Shown here in pieces: positions 17,184 to 25,284 of a stretch of DNA of 64,000 nucleotides. Source of the stretch: Clostridiales bacterium (GTDB lineage Bacteria; Bacillota; Clostridia; Christensenellales; Aristaeellaceae); assembly GCA_004556395.1 (NCBI GenBank), contig SFHK01000010.1, forward strand, positions 1 to 64,000, written 5' to 3'. The translations under genes and the position numbers were made by a program. The notes beneath the pieces were generated by a model. The model was given only the letters and a program-made list of their open reading frames with translations. It was not told the origin of the DNA and searched no databases. Position 1 is the stretch's first letter. Every line of letters begins with the position of its first letter.

Positions 17184-17660
17184 ATGGACAGGCAGCAATT
17201 TACCGAACGCGCGCGGAAGCTCGAAGCGCGGCTGTACCGCATCGGCTACGGCCTTCTGCGCGAGGAACAGGATCGCATGGACGCGGTGCAGGAAGCGCTT
17301 CTGAAGGCGTGGCGGCACTGCGGCCGTCTGAAGGACGATGCGTATTTTGATACCTGGCTTACGCGCATCTTCATCAACGAATGTACAAACATCCAGCGCC
17401 GTCAGGGTCGACAGCGCGCGCTGGATGAACGAATCAACGTCCCCGCGCCCACCGCCCACGCGGACAACGCCGCGCTGCGCGACGCCATCCTGTCGCTGAA
17501 GCCGCCGGAACGACTGGTGGTCATCCTTCAGTACATGGAGGGCTACACGCTGAGCGAAATCGCGTCTTTGCTTGGCGAGCGCGAGGGAACGATCAAATCG
17601 CGGGCACGCAGAGCAAAAATGCAGCTCAAGGCGTTTCTGACGGACGACGACAGGGAGTGA
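17184..17660 (+). CDS. ECF-type RNA polymerase sigma factor
   Basis: This 158-residue protein has region 2 (DAVQEALLKAWRHC to WLTRIFINECTNIQRR) and region 4 (LPPERLVV-like, TLSEIASLLGEREGTIKSRARRAK) and no other domains, typical of an extracytoplasmic-function sigma factor. The start is ATG at 17184, preceded by AAAGGAAAC. The next gene, four bases downstream, encodes a single-pass membrane protein likely to be its regulator. GGAAC at 17143-17147 could be part of an autoregulated ECF promoter, but no matching -10 element was placed. Confidence 0.9.
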   Translation: MDRQQFTERARKLEARLYRIGYGLLREEQDRMDAVQEALLKAWRHCGRLKDDAYFDTWLTRIFINECTNIQRRQGRQRALDERINVPAPTAHADNAALRDAILSLKPPERLVVILQYMEGYTLSEIASLLGEREGTIKSRARRAKMQLKAFLTDDDRE

Positions 17661-17664
17661 TTTT

Positions 17665-18738
17665 ATGAAACAGAGTGACTGGCAGCGCGCCTTCGGTCAG
17701 CCGGATCAAGCATTCCATCGAGCCTTCACGGAAACGCTCGAGCAATTGGAGGAAATGAACATGAAGAGACGATACAGGATTTCTACCCTTCTCGCAGCGG
17801 CGGTTCTTCTGACGCTAGCTTTCGCCGGCGCGGCGCTGGCCACGGGCGGCTTCGGCATCTTCGACCGAGCGGACGTACCCCCGCTCAAGGGCGCGGAAGC
17901 GCTGGTCGAAACCGGCCTTGGCAGGACGGCCAACGATCTGGTGCGGCTGACGGTGGAGGAGGCCGTGCGCGACGAGGGCGAGATCACGGCGCTCATCCGC
18001 CTGACCCCGCTGGATCCCGAGCGCTACGCGCTGTTTAACGACACGCTGGAAGACGCGCCGGATGGCGTTTACGACATCGAAAAGACCGTCGACGCGAACG
18101 GCTATGAGACGCGGACAATCAAGGGGCGCGTGGACGGCAAGACCGTCATCGACTACTGGCCGAGCTTTGACATGGAGGGCAAAACCTCTGGTGCTTCCCT
18201 CGACGCGATCTCGCAGCCGGACGGCAGCGTGCTGATTCGCGCGACGATTGAGCCGGAGGACGACGTGACGGACGATACCGTTTTCTACGCGCTCGCCACG
18301 CTCACCGTAAACGGCGAACAGACGCGGCTGGAAGCCGTCCGCTTCACGCTCGCCCAGAAGGAAGAAACCCGCAGTGCATCCTACGTCCCCGTGGACAACG
18401 GCGAAGTCGAGCGCGTGAAGGTGTACGGCGTGAAGCTGGAATCCACCAGTGTGTCGGCCATCGCGCACGTAAGCTATGCGTACCTGCCGAAGAAGACGGA
18501 CATGGGCGTCAGCTTCCACTACATGAACGGCAGTGGCATTCTCTACGAGGTCGGCAGCGGCGGCGGCGAGGCGCTCCCGGACGGCGAATACGAGATTCCG
18601 CAGGGCTACGAGGGCATGATGTACAGCGACCGCCTGCAGGCGATGGCGGAATTCCCGGACGAGCTGATTCTCGAAGCCAAGGTCATCGGCGAGGATACGA
18701 TTCTCGGCCGCGTGACGCTGAAGCGCGTGGACGAATAA
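17665..18738 (+). CDS. Putative anti-sigma factor, single-pass membrane protein (DUF4179-like)
   Basis: This 357-residue protein has a short cytoplasmic head (about 35 residues), one membrane helix at about 41-62 and a large extracellular part with no recognisable catalytic motif. The arrangement, and its position four bases after an ECF sigma gene, match the membrane-bound regulators of such sigma factors in Clostridia. The short head would have to bind the sigma factor. The function is inferred mainly from context. Confidence 0.7.
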   Translation: MKQSDWQRAFGQPDQAFHRAFTETLEQLEEMNMKRRYRISTLLAAAVLLTLAFAGAALATGGFGIFDRADVPPLKGAEALVETGLGRTANDLVRLTVEEAVRDEGEITALIRLTPLDPERYALFNDTLEDAPDGVYDIEKTVDANGYETRTIKGRVDGKTVIDYWPSFDMEGKTSGASLDAISQPDGSVLIRATIEPEDDVTDDTVFYALATLTVNGEQTRLEAVRFTLAQKEETRSASYVPVDNGEVERVKVYGVKLESTSVSAIAHVSYAYLPKKTDMGVSFHYMNGSGILYEVGSGGGEALPDGEYEIPQGYEGMMYSDRLQAMAEFPDELILEAKVIGEDTILGRVTLKRVDE

Positions 18739-18760
18739 CCGCATTCCCGATCAGATAATC

Positions 18761-18800
18761 AACGGCCGCGGTCTGACGAATTTCTCAGACCGCGGCCGTT
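18761..18800 (+). terminator. Long hairpin between convergent transcripts
   Basis: AACGGCCGCGGTCTGA at 18761-18776 pairs perfectly over 16 bases with TCAGACCGCGGCCGTT at 18785-18800, loop 8 bases. The T-run is short (TT plus TTC after the stem). It probably ends both the sigma/anti-sigma transcript and the leftward cobalamin operon. Confidence 0.8.
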
Positions 18801-18808
18801 TCATACTG

Positions 18809-19765
18809 TCATCCAAGACCGCTCAGCGCCCACACGGCCAGCGTGATCATCGCCAGCATCAGCCCGGACGCGGCGTACATCATCCGCACGGCCAAGCGTA
18901 TGTCGCGCTTCTCCGGCGCGCGCAGGTCGTCGCCGATGGTCGGCTTTACGACCGGCTTCCCGAAATACAGGTGCGTGCCGCCCAGCTGTACGTGCAGCGC
19001 GCCGGCTGCCGCCGCTTCGCTCCACGCGCAGTTCGGGCTTTTGTGGTTGCGGTGGTCGCGCTTCATGATGCGGAAGGCCGCGCCGCCGTCCAGCCCGCAA
19101 AGCCACGCGGCAAGGCATAGCAGGCAGCCGGTCAGCCGCGCGGGCAGATAGTTCAGCAGGTCGTCAAGCTTCGCGCTGCTCCAGCCGACGTCCCGGTATT
19201 TCTCGTCCAGATAGCCCACCATGGAATCGAGCGTGGACGACGCCTTGAACGCCCACATCAGCGCCGGCCCGCCCAGCATGCCGTACAGCATGGGGGAAAT
19301 CACGCCGTCGGTCGTGTTTTCCGCCACGGTCTCGATCGTCGCGCACACGACCTCGCGCTCGCTCAGCGCCGCCGTGTCGCGGCCTACGATGCGCGCCACC
19401 TGCCTGCGCCCCGCGTCCAGCCCGCGTCCCAGCGCCTTTTCCACGCCGACCGCCTCCTGCGCCAGACACCGGGCGGACAGCCCCATCCAGCTCAGAAGCG
19501 CCATGACGATCAGCCGCGGAACGCGCCCAAGCAATCCCGACAGAAACACCAGCAGCCCCGCCGCCAGCGCCGTCAGAAGCACCGTCGACGCGGTGAGCCA
19601 CACGGCGCTTCGGCGCAGGTTTCCACCGCGCGCCCGCAGCCGCTTTTCACACCAGCTGATATATTTTCCAATGACGCACACGGGATGATACAGCCACGCC
19701 GGATCGCCCAGCAGCAGGTCAAGCGCGCAGCCCGCCAGCAGTGCAAGGTAAAAATCCGTCCACAT
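18809..19765 (-). CDS. cbiB: Adenosylcobinamide-phosphate synthase CbiB
   Basis: This 318-residue integral membrane protein attaches aminopropanol phosphate to adenosylcobyric acid. The N-terminus LDLLLGDPAWLYHPVCVIG is the family signature, followed by ETVAENTTDGVISPMLY and FKASSTLDSMVGY. Its ATG at 19765 overlaps the stop of cbiP by one base. It is the third and last gene of the riboswitch-controlled operon. Confidence 0.95.
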   Translation of the reverse strand: MWTDFYLALLAGCALDLLLGDPAWLYHPVCVIGKYISWCEKRLRARGGNLRRSAVWLTASTVLLTALAAGLLVFLSGLLGRVPRLIVMALLSWMGLSARCLAQEAVGVEKALGRGLDAGRRQVARIVGRDTAALSEREVVCATIETVAENTTDGVISPMLYGMLGGPALMWAFKASSTLDSMVGYLDEKYRDVGWSSAKLDDLLNYLPARLTGCLLCLAAWLCGLDGGAAFRIMKRDHRNHKSPNCAWSEAAAAGALHVQLGGTHLYFGKPVVKPTIGDDLRAPEKRDIRLAVRMMYAASGLMLAMITLAVWALSGLG

Positions 19766-21267
19766 CAGCGTTCCCCCCGTATGATCGCGTAAATGGCTTC
19801 CATATCCAGACTGTCGCGCACAATCGCGGCGACGCGGTCAAATTCCCGCTCGCGGAAGGCTTCCATGGTCATGGGCGCTTCCGCCGCGCCCTGAATGCCC
19901 TTCTGTTCCCGGATATGCGCGGCGATGCGGCCGAACAGCTGTCCGTCGTCAAACAGGCCATGCAGGTAGCTGCCCAGCACGTTGCCCTCCGCATTCCGCA
20001 CGCCGTCCACCTCGCCGCCGATGCGCATCCACGGCACGCAGCGCGCGCCGAAGCGGTTCTGCCCCGCGTGAATCTCATAGCCGTCCACCAGCGCGCCGTT
20101 CAGGCTCTGAAGCCAGCCGTCCGCGTCCTCCACGCAGCCCGTCGCCTGCCGCGTGCGCTTTTCCTCCGCGAAGGTGACTTCCATGTCCAGAAGTCCCAGC
20201 CCGGAGACCTCCGGCACGCGGGATTCCACATGCATGGGATCGCGCAGCACCGTTCCCAGCATCTGATACCCGCCGCACACGCCCATCACCAGCCCTCCGG
20301 CGCGCGCGTGGCGCACGATGGCCGCATCCATGCCCCGGCGGCGCAGCTCGAGCAGGTCTTCAATGGTGTTTTTCGTGCCCGGAAGGATGATCATGTCCGC
20401 ACCCGCCAGTTCTCCGGCATGCTCCGCGTAGCGGCAGCTGACGCCCTCCATCAGGTTCAGCGCCTGAAAATCGGTGAAGTTGGAAATGTGCGGCAGGCGG
20501 ACGACCGCCACGTTCACATCGCCCTCGCGCCGCACGCTGTGAAAGCGCTCGGTCACGCTGTCCTCGTCCTCAAGCTCCACGTCCATCCACGGAACCACGC
20601 CCAGCACCGGAATGTGAATGCGCTCCTCCAGCATGCGAAGCCCGGGCTCCAGAATCTTCACGTCCCCGCGGAATTTGTTGATGATTACGCCCCTGACCCG
20701 CGCGCGCTCCTCGTCCGTCAGCAGCATCACCGTGCCCAGCAGCGACGCGAACACGCCGCCCAGATTGATGTCGCCCACCAGCAGAACCGGCGCGTCCGCC
20801 GCCTCGGCCATGGACATGTTCACAATGTCTCCGTCCCGCAGGTTGATTTCCGCCGGACTGCCCGCGCCCTCGATCACCACGCAGTCGACCCCGGCCTCCA
20901 GCCGGTCGTAGGTCTCGCGGATGCGCCTGCGAAGCTGCGGCTTGTATTCGTGGTACTCCATCGCCGTCATGTTGCCGATGGGACGGCCGTCCACGATCAC
21001 CTGCGAGCGCCGATCGCTGGTGGGCTTCAGAAGCACGGGATTCATGCGCACGTCCGGTTCCAGCCCCGCGGCCTGCGCCTGCATGGCCTGCGCGCGGCCG
21101 ATTTCCGCGCCGTCCTTCGTCACGAAGGAATTCAGCGCCATGTTCTGCGCCTTGAACGGCGCGACCCGCAGACCGTCCTGCTTCAGAATCCGCAGAAGCG
21201 CGGCGCACAGCACGCTCTTGCCCACCGACGAGCCCGTTCCCTGAAGCATAATGCTCTTCCCACGCAT
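19765..21267 (-). CDS. cbiP: Adenosylcobyric acid synthase CbiP/CobQ
   Basis: This 500-residue amidotransferase amidates the corrin ring side chains b, d, e and g using glutamine and ATP. The N-terminal half has the dethiobiotin-synthetase-like P-loop (GTGSSVGKS) and FKAQNMALNS. The C-terminal glutamine amidotransferase domain has GVCGGYQMLG with the nucleophilic Cys, and a late YLHGLF with the catalytic His. The gene lies four bases after cobD and overlaps cbiB by one base. Confidence 0.95.
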   Translation of the reverse strand: MRGKSIMLQGTGSSVGKSVLCAALLRILKQDGLRVAPFKAQNMALNSFVTKDGAEIGRAQAMQAQAAGLEPDVRMNPVLLKPTSDRRSQVIVDGRPIGNMTAMEYHEYKPQLRRRIRETYDRLEAGVDCVVIEGAGSPAEINLRDGDIVNMSMAEAADAPVLLVGDINLGGVFASLLGTVMLLTDEERARVRGVIINKFRGDVKILEPGLRMLEERIHIPVLGVVPWMDVELEDEDSVTERFHSVRREGDVNVAVVRLPHISNFTDFQALNLMEGVSCRYAEHAGELAGADMIILPGTKNTIEDLLELRRRGMDAAIVRHARAGGLVMGVCGGYQMLGTVLRDPMHVESRVPEVSGLGLLDMEVTFAEEKRTRQATGCVEDADGWLQSLNGALVDGYEIHAGQNRFGARCVPWMRIGGEVDGVRNAEGNVLGSYLHGLFDDGQLFGRIAAHIREQKGIQGAAEAPMTMEAFREREFDRVAAIVRDSLDMEAIYAIIRGER

Positions 21268-21271
21268 GGTT

Positions 21272-22267
21272 TCATCCTCCGTAATCGATGCATTCCCGCA
21301 GCGCTTCCAGAAAGCGCACGTTCTCCGCTTCCGTTTTCACCGCCAGCCGCAGATACGCCGGCGGCAGACCAAAGGATTCGCAGGTGCGCACCAGAATGCG
21401 CCGCGCCCGCAGCCTTTTCGCGACCTCTGTCATATCGCGCCCGAAATCCGCCAGCAGAAACGGCGCGTGGGACGGCATGACCCGCGCGCCCATCGCTTCC
21501 AGCGCACGTGCGAACGCCGCCCGCCGCGCGTCCGTCGCCTGCGCGTCCTTCTCAATTTCCCGCACGTGCAGCGGTAGCTCCGCCGCGATGGCGCTTGCAA
21601 AGCTGTTCAGCGACCACGTGAGCATCCGCTCTTCCAGCGCGCGGATCGTCTCCGGCGCGGCGCATACATAGCCCAGCCGCACGCCGGGCACGCACAGAAT
21701 CTTCGTGAGCGAGCCGACCACCGTCAGCCCCGGCTGCACGAATTTCCGCACGGAATGCGAGGGGCAGTAATCGATAAACGCTTCGTCCACGAGCAGCTCC
21801 GCACCCTGTTCCCGCAGCGCACGGAATTCCTCCAGCACGCGCTCCGGCTCCACGGCCTCGCCCGTCGGATTGTTGGGATTACACAGCACCCGCGTGTCGC
21901 CCGGCCGCGCGTTTCCGTTTTCGGCGACTGCCCGTCCGCGCGCCCGCGCCCGCTCCGCGTATTCTCCGAAGGTGGGCGGCTGCACGAGCACGCGCCCCTG
22001 ATTCAAGGACAGCGCCAGATCGATCGCCTGCGCCCCGCCCGCCGTGGGCAGCACGCGCGCTTCCTCCACGCCCAGCGCGGCGGCCAGCCCGGCGCGCGCC
22101 GCGCGCATCTGCCGGTCAGGATAATAGCGCGTGTCCACAATCGCCCGGCGCATCGTCTCCAACACCCACTCGGGCGTTCCCTCCGGCCGCAGGTTGGCCG
22201 AATAGTCCAGCCAGTCGCCCGGCCGCGCTTCGTCCCACACGTTGCCGCCGTGTCTCATATCCTGCAT
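21272..22267 (-). CDS. cobD: L-threonine-phosphate decarboxylase CobD (PLP enzyme)
   Basis: Forms aminopropanol phosphate for the nucleotide loop of cobalamin; CbiB downstream uses it. The fold is aminotransferase I/II: HGGN near the N-terminus, CNPNNPTGE, DEAFIDY, and SLTKILCVPGVRLGY with the PLP-binding Lys. The start is placed at the ATG at 22267, with AAGGGAG about 13 bases upstream; an ATG at 22258 is possible. An upstream TTG at 22309 is unlikely because it lies in the riboswitch expression platform. It is the first gene of the operon. Confidence 0.85.
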   Translation of the reverse strand: MQDMRHGGNVWDEARPGDWLDYSANLRPEGTPEWVLETMRRAIVDTRYYPDRQMRAARAGLAAALGVEEARVLPTAGGAQAIDLALSLNQGRVLVQPPTFGEYAERARARGRAVAENGNARPGDTRVLCNPNNPTGEAVEPERVLEEFRALREQGAELLVDEAFIDYCPSHSVRKFVQPGLTVVGSLTKILCVPGVRLGYVCAAPETIRALEERMLTWSLNSFASAIAAELPLHVREIEKDAQATDARRAAFARALEAMGARVMPSHAPFLLADFGRDMTEVAKRLRARRILVRTCESFGLPPAYLRLAVKTEAENVRFLEALRECIDYGG

Positions 22268-22384
22268 AAAAACAACGCTTCTCCCTTCTGTCTGTGGAAA
22301 AGCGTTCAAACCAGACGGCCGGACGGCGCGCGTCCCCCGTTTCCGGTCTCCCGCCTTCCCCTTTGCCCGGGAAGTCGACCCTCT

Positions 22385-22570
22385 TCGCGCGCGGCAGGTC
22401 TCCTGACTCGGAAGCGCCGGAAAATCCGCCCGGCGGCGTGCCGCCTTCTCGAACCTTCGTTCAATGGCTCCGGCACGCTCTTCTCTTCCTCACAGTAATG
22501 GCTGTTGCGCCGGCTTCGCACCGGCTTCCCTTTTCACCCGGCGCATGCCGGGCACCTCGCGCTGCTGATT
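22385..22570 (-). promoter_or_regulatory. Cobalamin riboswitch
   Basis: Read on the minus strand, the leader contains the conserved AGGTGCC, then GGTGAAAAGGGAAGCCGGTG, ACTGTGAGGAA, GAGCCATTG, and the closing AGTCAGGAGACCTGCC. This is the standard adenosylcobalamin riboswitch order. It lies between the promoter and cobD. No T-run follows the downstream GC-rich hairpin, so control may be at translation, near the cobD ribosome site. Confidence 0.95.
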
Positions 22571-22584
22571 CGATTGTACCCACC

Positions 22585-22613
22585 ATTATAGAAGTTCCCG
22601 GCGCAAACGTCAA
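22585..22613 (-). promoter_or_regulatory. Promoter of the cobalamin operon
   Basis: On the minus strand TTGACG at 22608-22613 and TATAAT at 22585-22590 are spaced by 17 bases. The riboswitch begins about 15 bases downstream. Confidence 0.9.
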
Positions 22614-22675
22614 CATCTGACATGCGGGCTTTCAGATTTTACCGCAACGCAACCCACAGACGCGAGGCGGTGCTT

Positions 22676-22681
22676 TATAAT
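22676..22681 (+). promoter_or_regulatory. Possible -10 box of the eutH transcript
   Basis: TATAAT at 22676-22681 stands just before the repeat element and 142 bases before eutH. There is no good -35 box 17 bases upstream, so this is tentative. Confidence 0.35.
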
Positions 22682-22690
22682 AGAACTAAG

Positions 22691-22795
22691 GCAACACCGC
22701 ACAAATGAGGTGGTCGGCCGGCGAATGGATTTTTCGTCAGATGCAAATGCAAATTTCGAAGGTTTACTGGAGGTAAATCGAGGAATTTGCATGCC
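22691..22795 (+). mobile_element. MITE-like element, truncated copy
   Basis: This stretch matches 32637-32741 over 105 bases with two mismatches. It begins with the terminal repeat GCAACACCGCACAA but lacks the right-hand terminal repeat. Inside, ATGCAAAT and ATTTGCAT enclose a smaller TTTAC/GTAAA stem, a nested hairpin. The copy lies between a possible -10 box and the eutH ribosome site, so it probably forms part of the eutH leader. No protein is encoded. Confidence 0.75.
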
Positions 22796-22822
22796 ATTCT
22801 CTCTGGAAGGCGTGGAGGAGCA

Positions 22823-23926
22823 ATGCCGTTTTCGGACTGGCTGAAGATGATCATGCTGGGATTTCTGGTTCTGGGTGGGCTGGATCACTGTCTGGGCAAC
22901 CGTTTCGGGCTGGGTGAGGGCTTTCGCGAAGGATTCATGACGCTGGGCAGCCTGTCGCTGGCCATGATCGGCATGAACACGGTTTCCCCGCTGATTGCGG
23001 ACGGGCTGAGCGGCATCCTGACGCCGCTGTTTCAGGCCGTCGGCGCGGACCCCTCGATGTTCGCGGGCGTGCTGCTGGCCAACGATTCCGGCGGCTATCC
23101 GCTGGCGATGAGCCTGTGCAAAGACGCGGCTGTCGGCCGGTACGCGGGCGCGGTCGTGTGCTCGATGATGGGCGTTACGATGACGTTCACGATTCCGTTC
23201 GCCTTCTCCACGGTCAAAACGCCCGAAGCGCGGCGCGCGCTGTCCCGCGGGCTGCTGATCGGCATCGCCACAATTCCCGTGGGCTGCATTGTCTCGGGTC
23301 TGCTGGCCGGGCTTCCGGTCGGCGTGCTGTTTGCGAACCTTCTGCCGCTGCTCGCGTGCGCGGCGGTGCTGCTGTTCTGCCTGCTGCGCTTCCCGAACGG
23401 CAGCATCCGCGTGATGAGCGCCTTTGGAAGGCTGCTCAGCGTGTTCCTGATTCTGACGCTGATTCTCGCCGTCGTCGACCACCAGCTTCCGGGACGGCTT
23501 TTCAGCGGGAAGCTGACGCCGTTTTCGGAGAGTCTGGCCATCGTGGGCGACATCTGCATCGTGCTCGCGGGCGCGTTTCCGATGCTGAAGCTGCTTCAGA
23601 AGCTTTTAAAGCGCCCGCTGGAAAAACTCGGCGCGCGCATGGGCATCAATGCCTGCGCCGTCACCGGCCTGTTCACTGCGCTCGTCAACAGCATTCCCAC
23701 CTTCGGCTCCATGGAACAGATGGACGCGCGCGGGCGGGTGCTGAACGCCGCGTTCGCCGTGTCCGCCGCGTTCGCGTTCGGCGACCATCTCGGTTTCACC
23801 GCCGGGGTCTGCCCGGACTATCTTCTACCGATGCTCGCCGGGAAGCTGCTCTCCGCCCTCTCCGCGCTGGCGCTGGCGCTGCTGCTTACCCGCAAAATGC
23901 CGACCGCACAGGAGGAAATCGCATGA
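22823..23926 (+). CDS. eutH: Ethanolamine transporter-like protein EutH
   Basis: This 367-residue integral membrane protein has about ten hydrophobic segments and the family features IGMNTVSPLIADGL, LLANDSGGYPLA and AFGDHLGFTAG. EutH mediates ethanolamine uptake at low pH in enteric bacteria. The start is ATG at 22823, three bases after GGAGGAG. No eutBC or shell genes are nearby, so it is an orphan here; a broader solute role is possible. It overlaps the next gene by four bases. Its neighbour to the left is a cobalamin operon, fitting because ethanolamine ammonia-lyase needs B12. Confidence 0.85.
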   Translation: MPFSDWLKMIMLGFLVLGGLDHCLGNRFGLGEGFREGFMTLGSLSLAMIGMNTVSPLIADGLSGILTPLFQAVGADPSMFAGVLLANDSGGYPLAMSLCKDAAVGRYAGAVVCSMMGVTMTFTIPFAFSTVKTPEARRALSRGLLIGIATIPVGCIVSGLLAGLPVGVLFANLLPLLACAAVLLFCLLRFPNGSIRVMSAFGRLLSVFLILTLILAVVDHQLPGRLFSGKLTPFSESLAIVGDICIVLAGAFPMLKLLQKLLKRPLEKLGARMGINACAVTGLFTALVNSIPTFGSMEQMDARGRVLNAAFAVSAAFAFGDHLGFTAGVCPDYLLPMLAGKLLSALSALALALLLTRKMPTAQEEIA

Positions 23927-24435
23927 CCATTGAGAAGCTCACGCGCGACAATTTCGCGCTTTCGTCGCTGGACGGCTTCGTCCGCACGCAGCCGGTCACA
24001 GAGGTCTACCGGAAGTTTGGCGGCGAATACCGGCTGGTGAACGAGCCCTTCACCGACGACTGGTCGCCCGCGCGCAAGCGCGAAAAGGCCGCGGAAATTC
24101 TGTCCGGCGCGTACATCGTCTACGGCGCGTGGCTCGACGGCCGGCTGGCCGGGTTCGTCATGCTCGCGAACGCGCTGAACAAAAACCGCCTGATCGTGGA
24201 CAGTTTTCACGTGTCGCGGGACGCGCGCCGCCACGGCATCGGCCGCGCGCTGTTCGAGTGCGCAAAAACAGAAGCCCGCGCCCGCGGCGCGAAACAGTTG
24301 TACATCTCCGCGTGCAGCTCAAAGGAAACCATCGCGTTTTACCTCGCCATGGACTGCCGCCTCGCGGACGACGCGATCCCGGAGGCGGTCGAAGCCGAGC
24401 CGTTCGATCTTCAGCTGGTCTGCGACGTGGAATAA
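23923..24435 (+). CDS. GNAT-family N-acetyltransferase
   Basis: The ATG at 23923 overlaps the eutH stop. The 170-residue protein has the acetyl-CoA binding segment (VSRDARRHGIGRALFE) with the R/Q-x2-G-x-G/A pattern, and a C-terminal YISACSSKETIAFY segment typical of GNAT enzymes. The acceptor is unknown. Co-translation with EutH suggests, weakly, an amine substrate. Confidence 0.8.
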   Translation: MTIEKLTRDNFALSSLDGFVRTQPVTEVYRKFGGEYRLVNEPFTDDWSPARKREKAAEILSGAYIVYGAWLDGRLAGFVMLANALNKNRLIVDSFHVSRDARRHGIGRALFECAKTEARARGAKQLYISACSSKETIAFYLAMDCRLADDAIPEAVEAEPFDLQLVCDVE

Positions 24436-24451
24436 AATTGACTGAAAACAG

Positions 24452-24481
24452 TTGTCCGGTCTGATAATTTTGTGGTATAAT
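24452..24481 (+). promoter_or_regulatory. Promoter of the ThuA-like gene
   Basis: TTGTCC at 24452-24457 and TATAAT at 24476-24481 are spaced by 18 bases. The ATG lies 35 bases downstream. Confidence 0.7.
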
Positions 24482-24516
24482 CATCCAGACGATTGATTGA
24501 AAAAGGAGTGACCAAC

Positions 24517-25221
24517 ATGATCCGCGTAACCATTTACAATGAATTTGTTCACGAGCGCACGGAGGAAAAGGTGCGCGAGGTATACCCGGACGGCATTCAC
24601 ATGGCGCTCAAGTCCTTTCTGGAGGACGGCGACGTGGTCGTGGACACCGTGACGCTGGACACGGTAAACGAGCTTACCGAGGAAAAGCTGAAGGACACCG
24701 ACGTGCTCGTATGGTGGGGCCATATGGCGCACAACAAGGTGCCGGACGAAGTCGCCGAGCACGTGAAAGAAGCCGTGCAGCGCGGCATGGGCGCGATTTT
24801 CCTGCATTCCGGTCACGAGTCCAAGCCCTTCAAAAAGCTGATGGGCACGCCCTGCAACCTCACGTGGCGCGAGGACGGTGACTACGAGCGCGTGTGGACG
24901 GTCAACCCGGCGCACCCGATCGCGCAGGGCATCGGCCGGTTCATCTATCTGGAGCATGAGGAAACCTACGGCGAGCCCTTCGGCATTCCGGAGCCGGACG
25001 AAACCGTGTTCATCGGCGGCTACGAGGGCGGCGAAGTCTTCCGCAGCGGCGTATGCTACCGCCGCGGCTGTGGGAGAATCTTCTATTTCCAGCCCGGCCA
25101 CGAGAGCTTTCCCACCTATAAGAACGCGGACGTGCAGCGTGTGATCAAAAACGCGGTTTGCTGGGCCGCGCCCATTTACCGCGTGGAGAACCTGAACTGC
25201 CCGCACGTGCAGAAACCGTAA
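24517..25221 (+). CDS. ThuA-like protein (trehalose-utilisation type)
   Basis: The start at 24517 follows AAAGGAG. The 234-residue protein has the ThuA glutamine-amidotransferase-like fold: VLVWWGHMAHNKV, GMGAIFLHSGHESKPF, HPIAQGI and GRIFYFQPGHESFPTY. In this family the site corresponding to the amidotransferase Cys is not conserved. Members lie in sugar catabolic operons, and some act on 3-keto sugars. The next gene is a sugar kinase, 63 bases downstream. Confidence 0.8.
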   Translation: MIRVTIYNEFVHERTEEKVREVYPDGIHMALKSFLEDGDVVVDTVTLDTVNELTEEKLKDTDVLVWWGHMAHNKVPDEVAEHVKEAVQRGMGAIFLHSGHESKPFKKLMGTPCNLTWREDGDYERVWTVNPAHPIAQGIGRFIYLEHEETYGEPFGIPEPDETVFIGGYEGGEVFRSGVCYRRGCGRIFYFQPGHESFPTYKNADVQRVIKNAVCWAAPIYRVENLNCPHVQKP

Positions 25222-25284
25222 GTCGCCGGTTCGAGCGATTTTGCCGCAATTGATTCGCCGCCCGCGCGGCAGGAGGGGCCTTTC

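Noticed and set aside
19741-21480. Long plus-strand open frame opposite cbiP
   Set aside because: Same type of shadow; the minus strand has complete CbiP motifs.
22610-23482. Minus-strand open frame over the repeat element and eutH
   Set aside because: It consists of shadow sequence plus translated repeat element.
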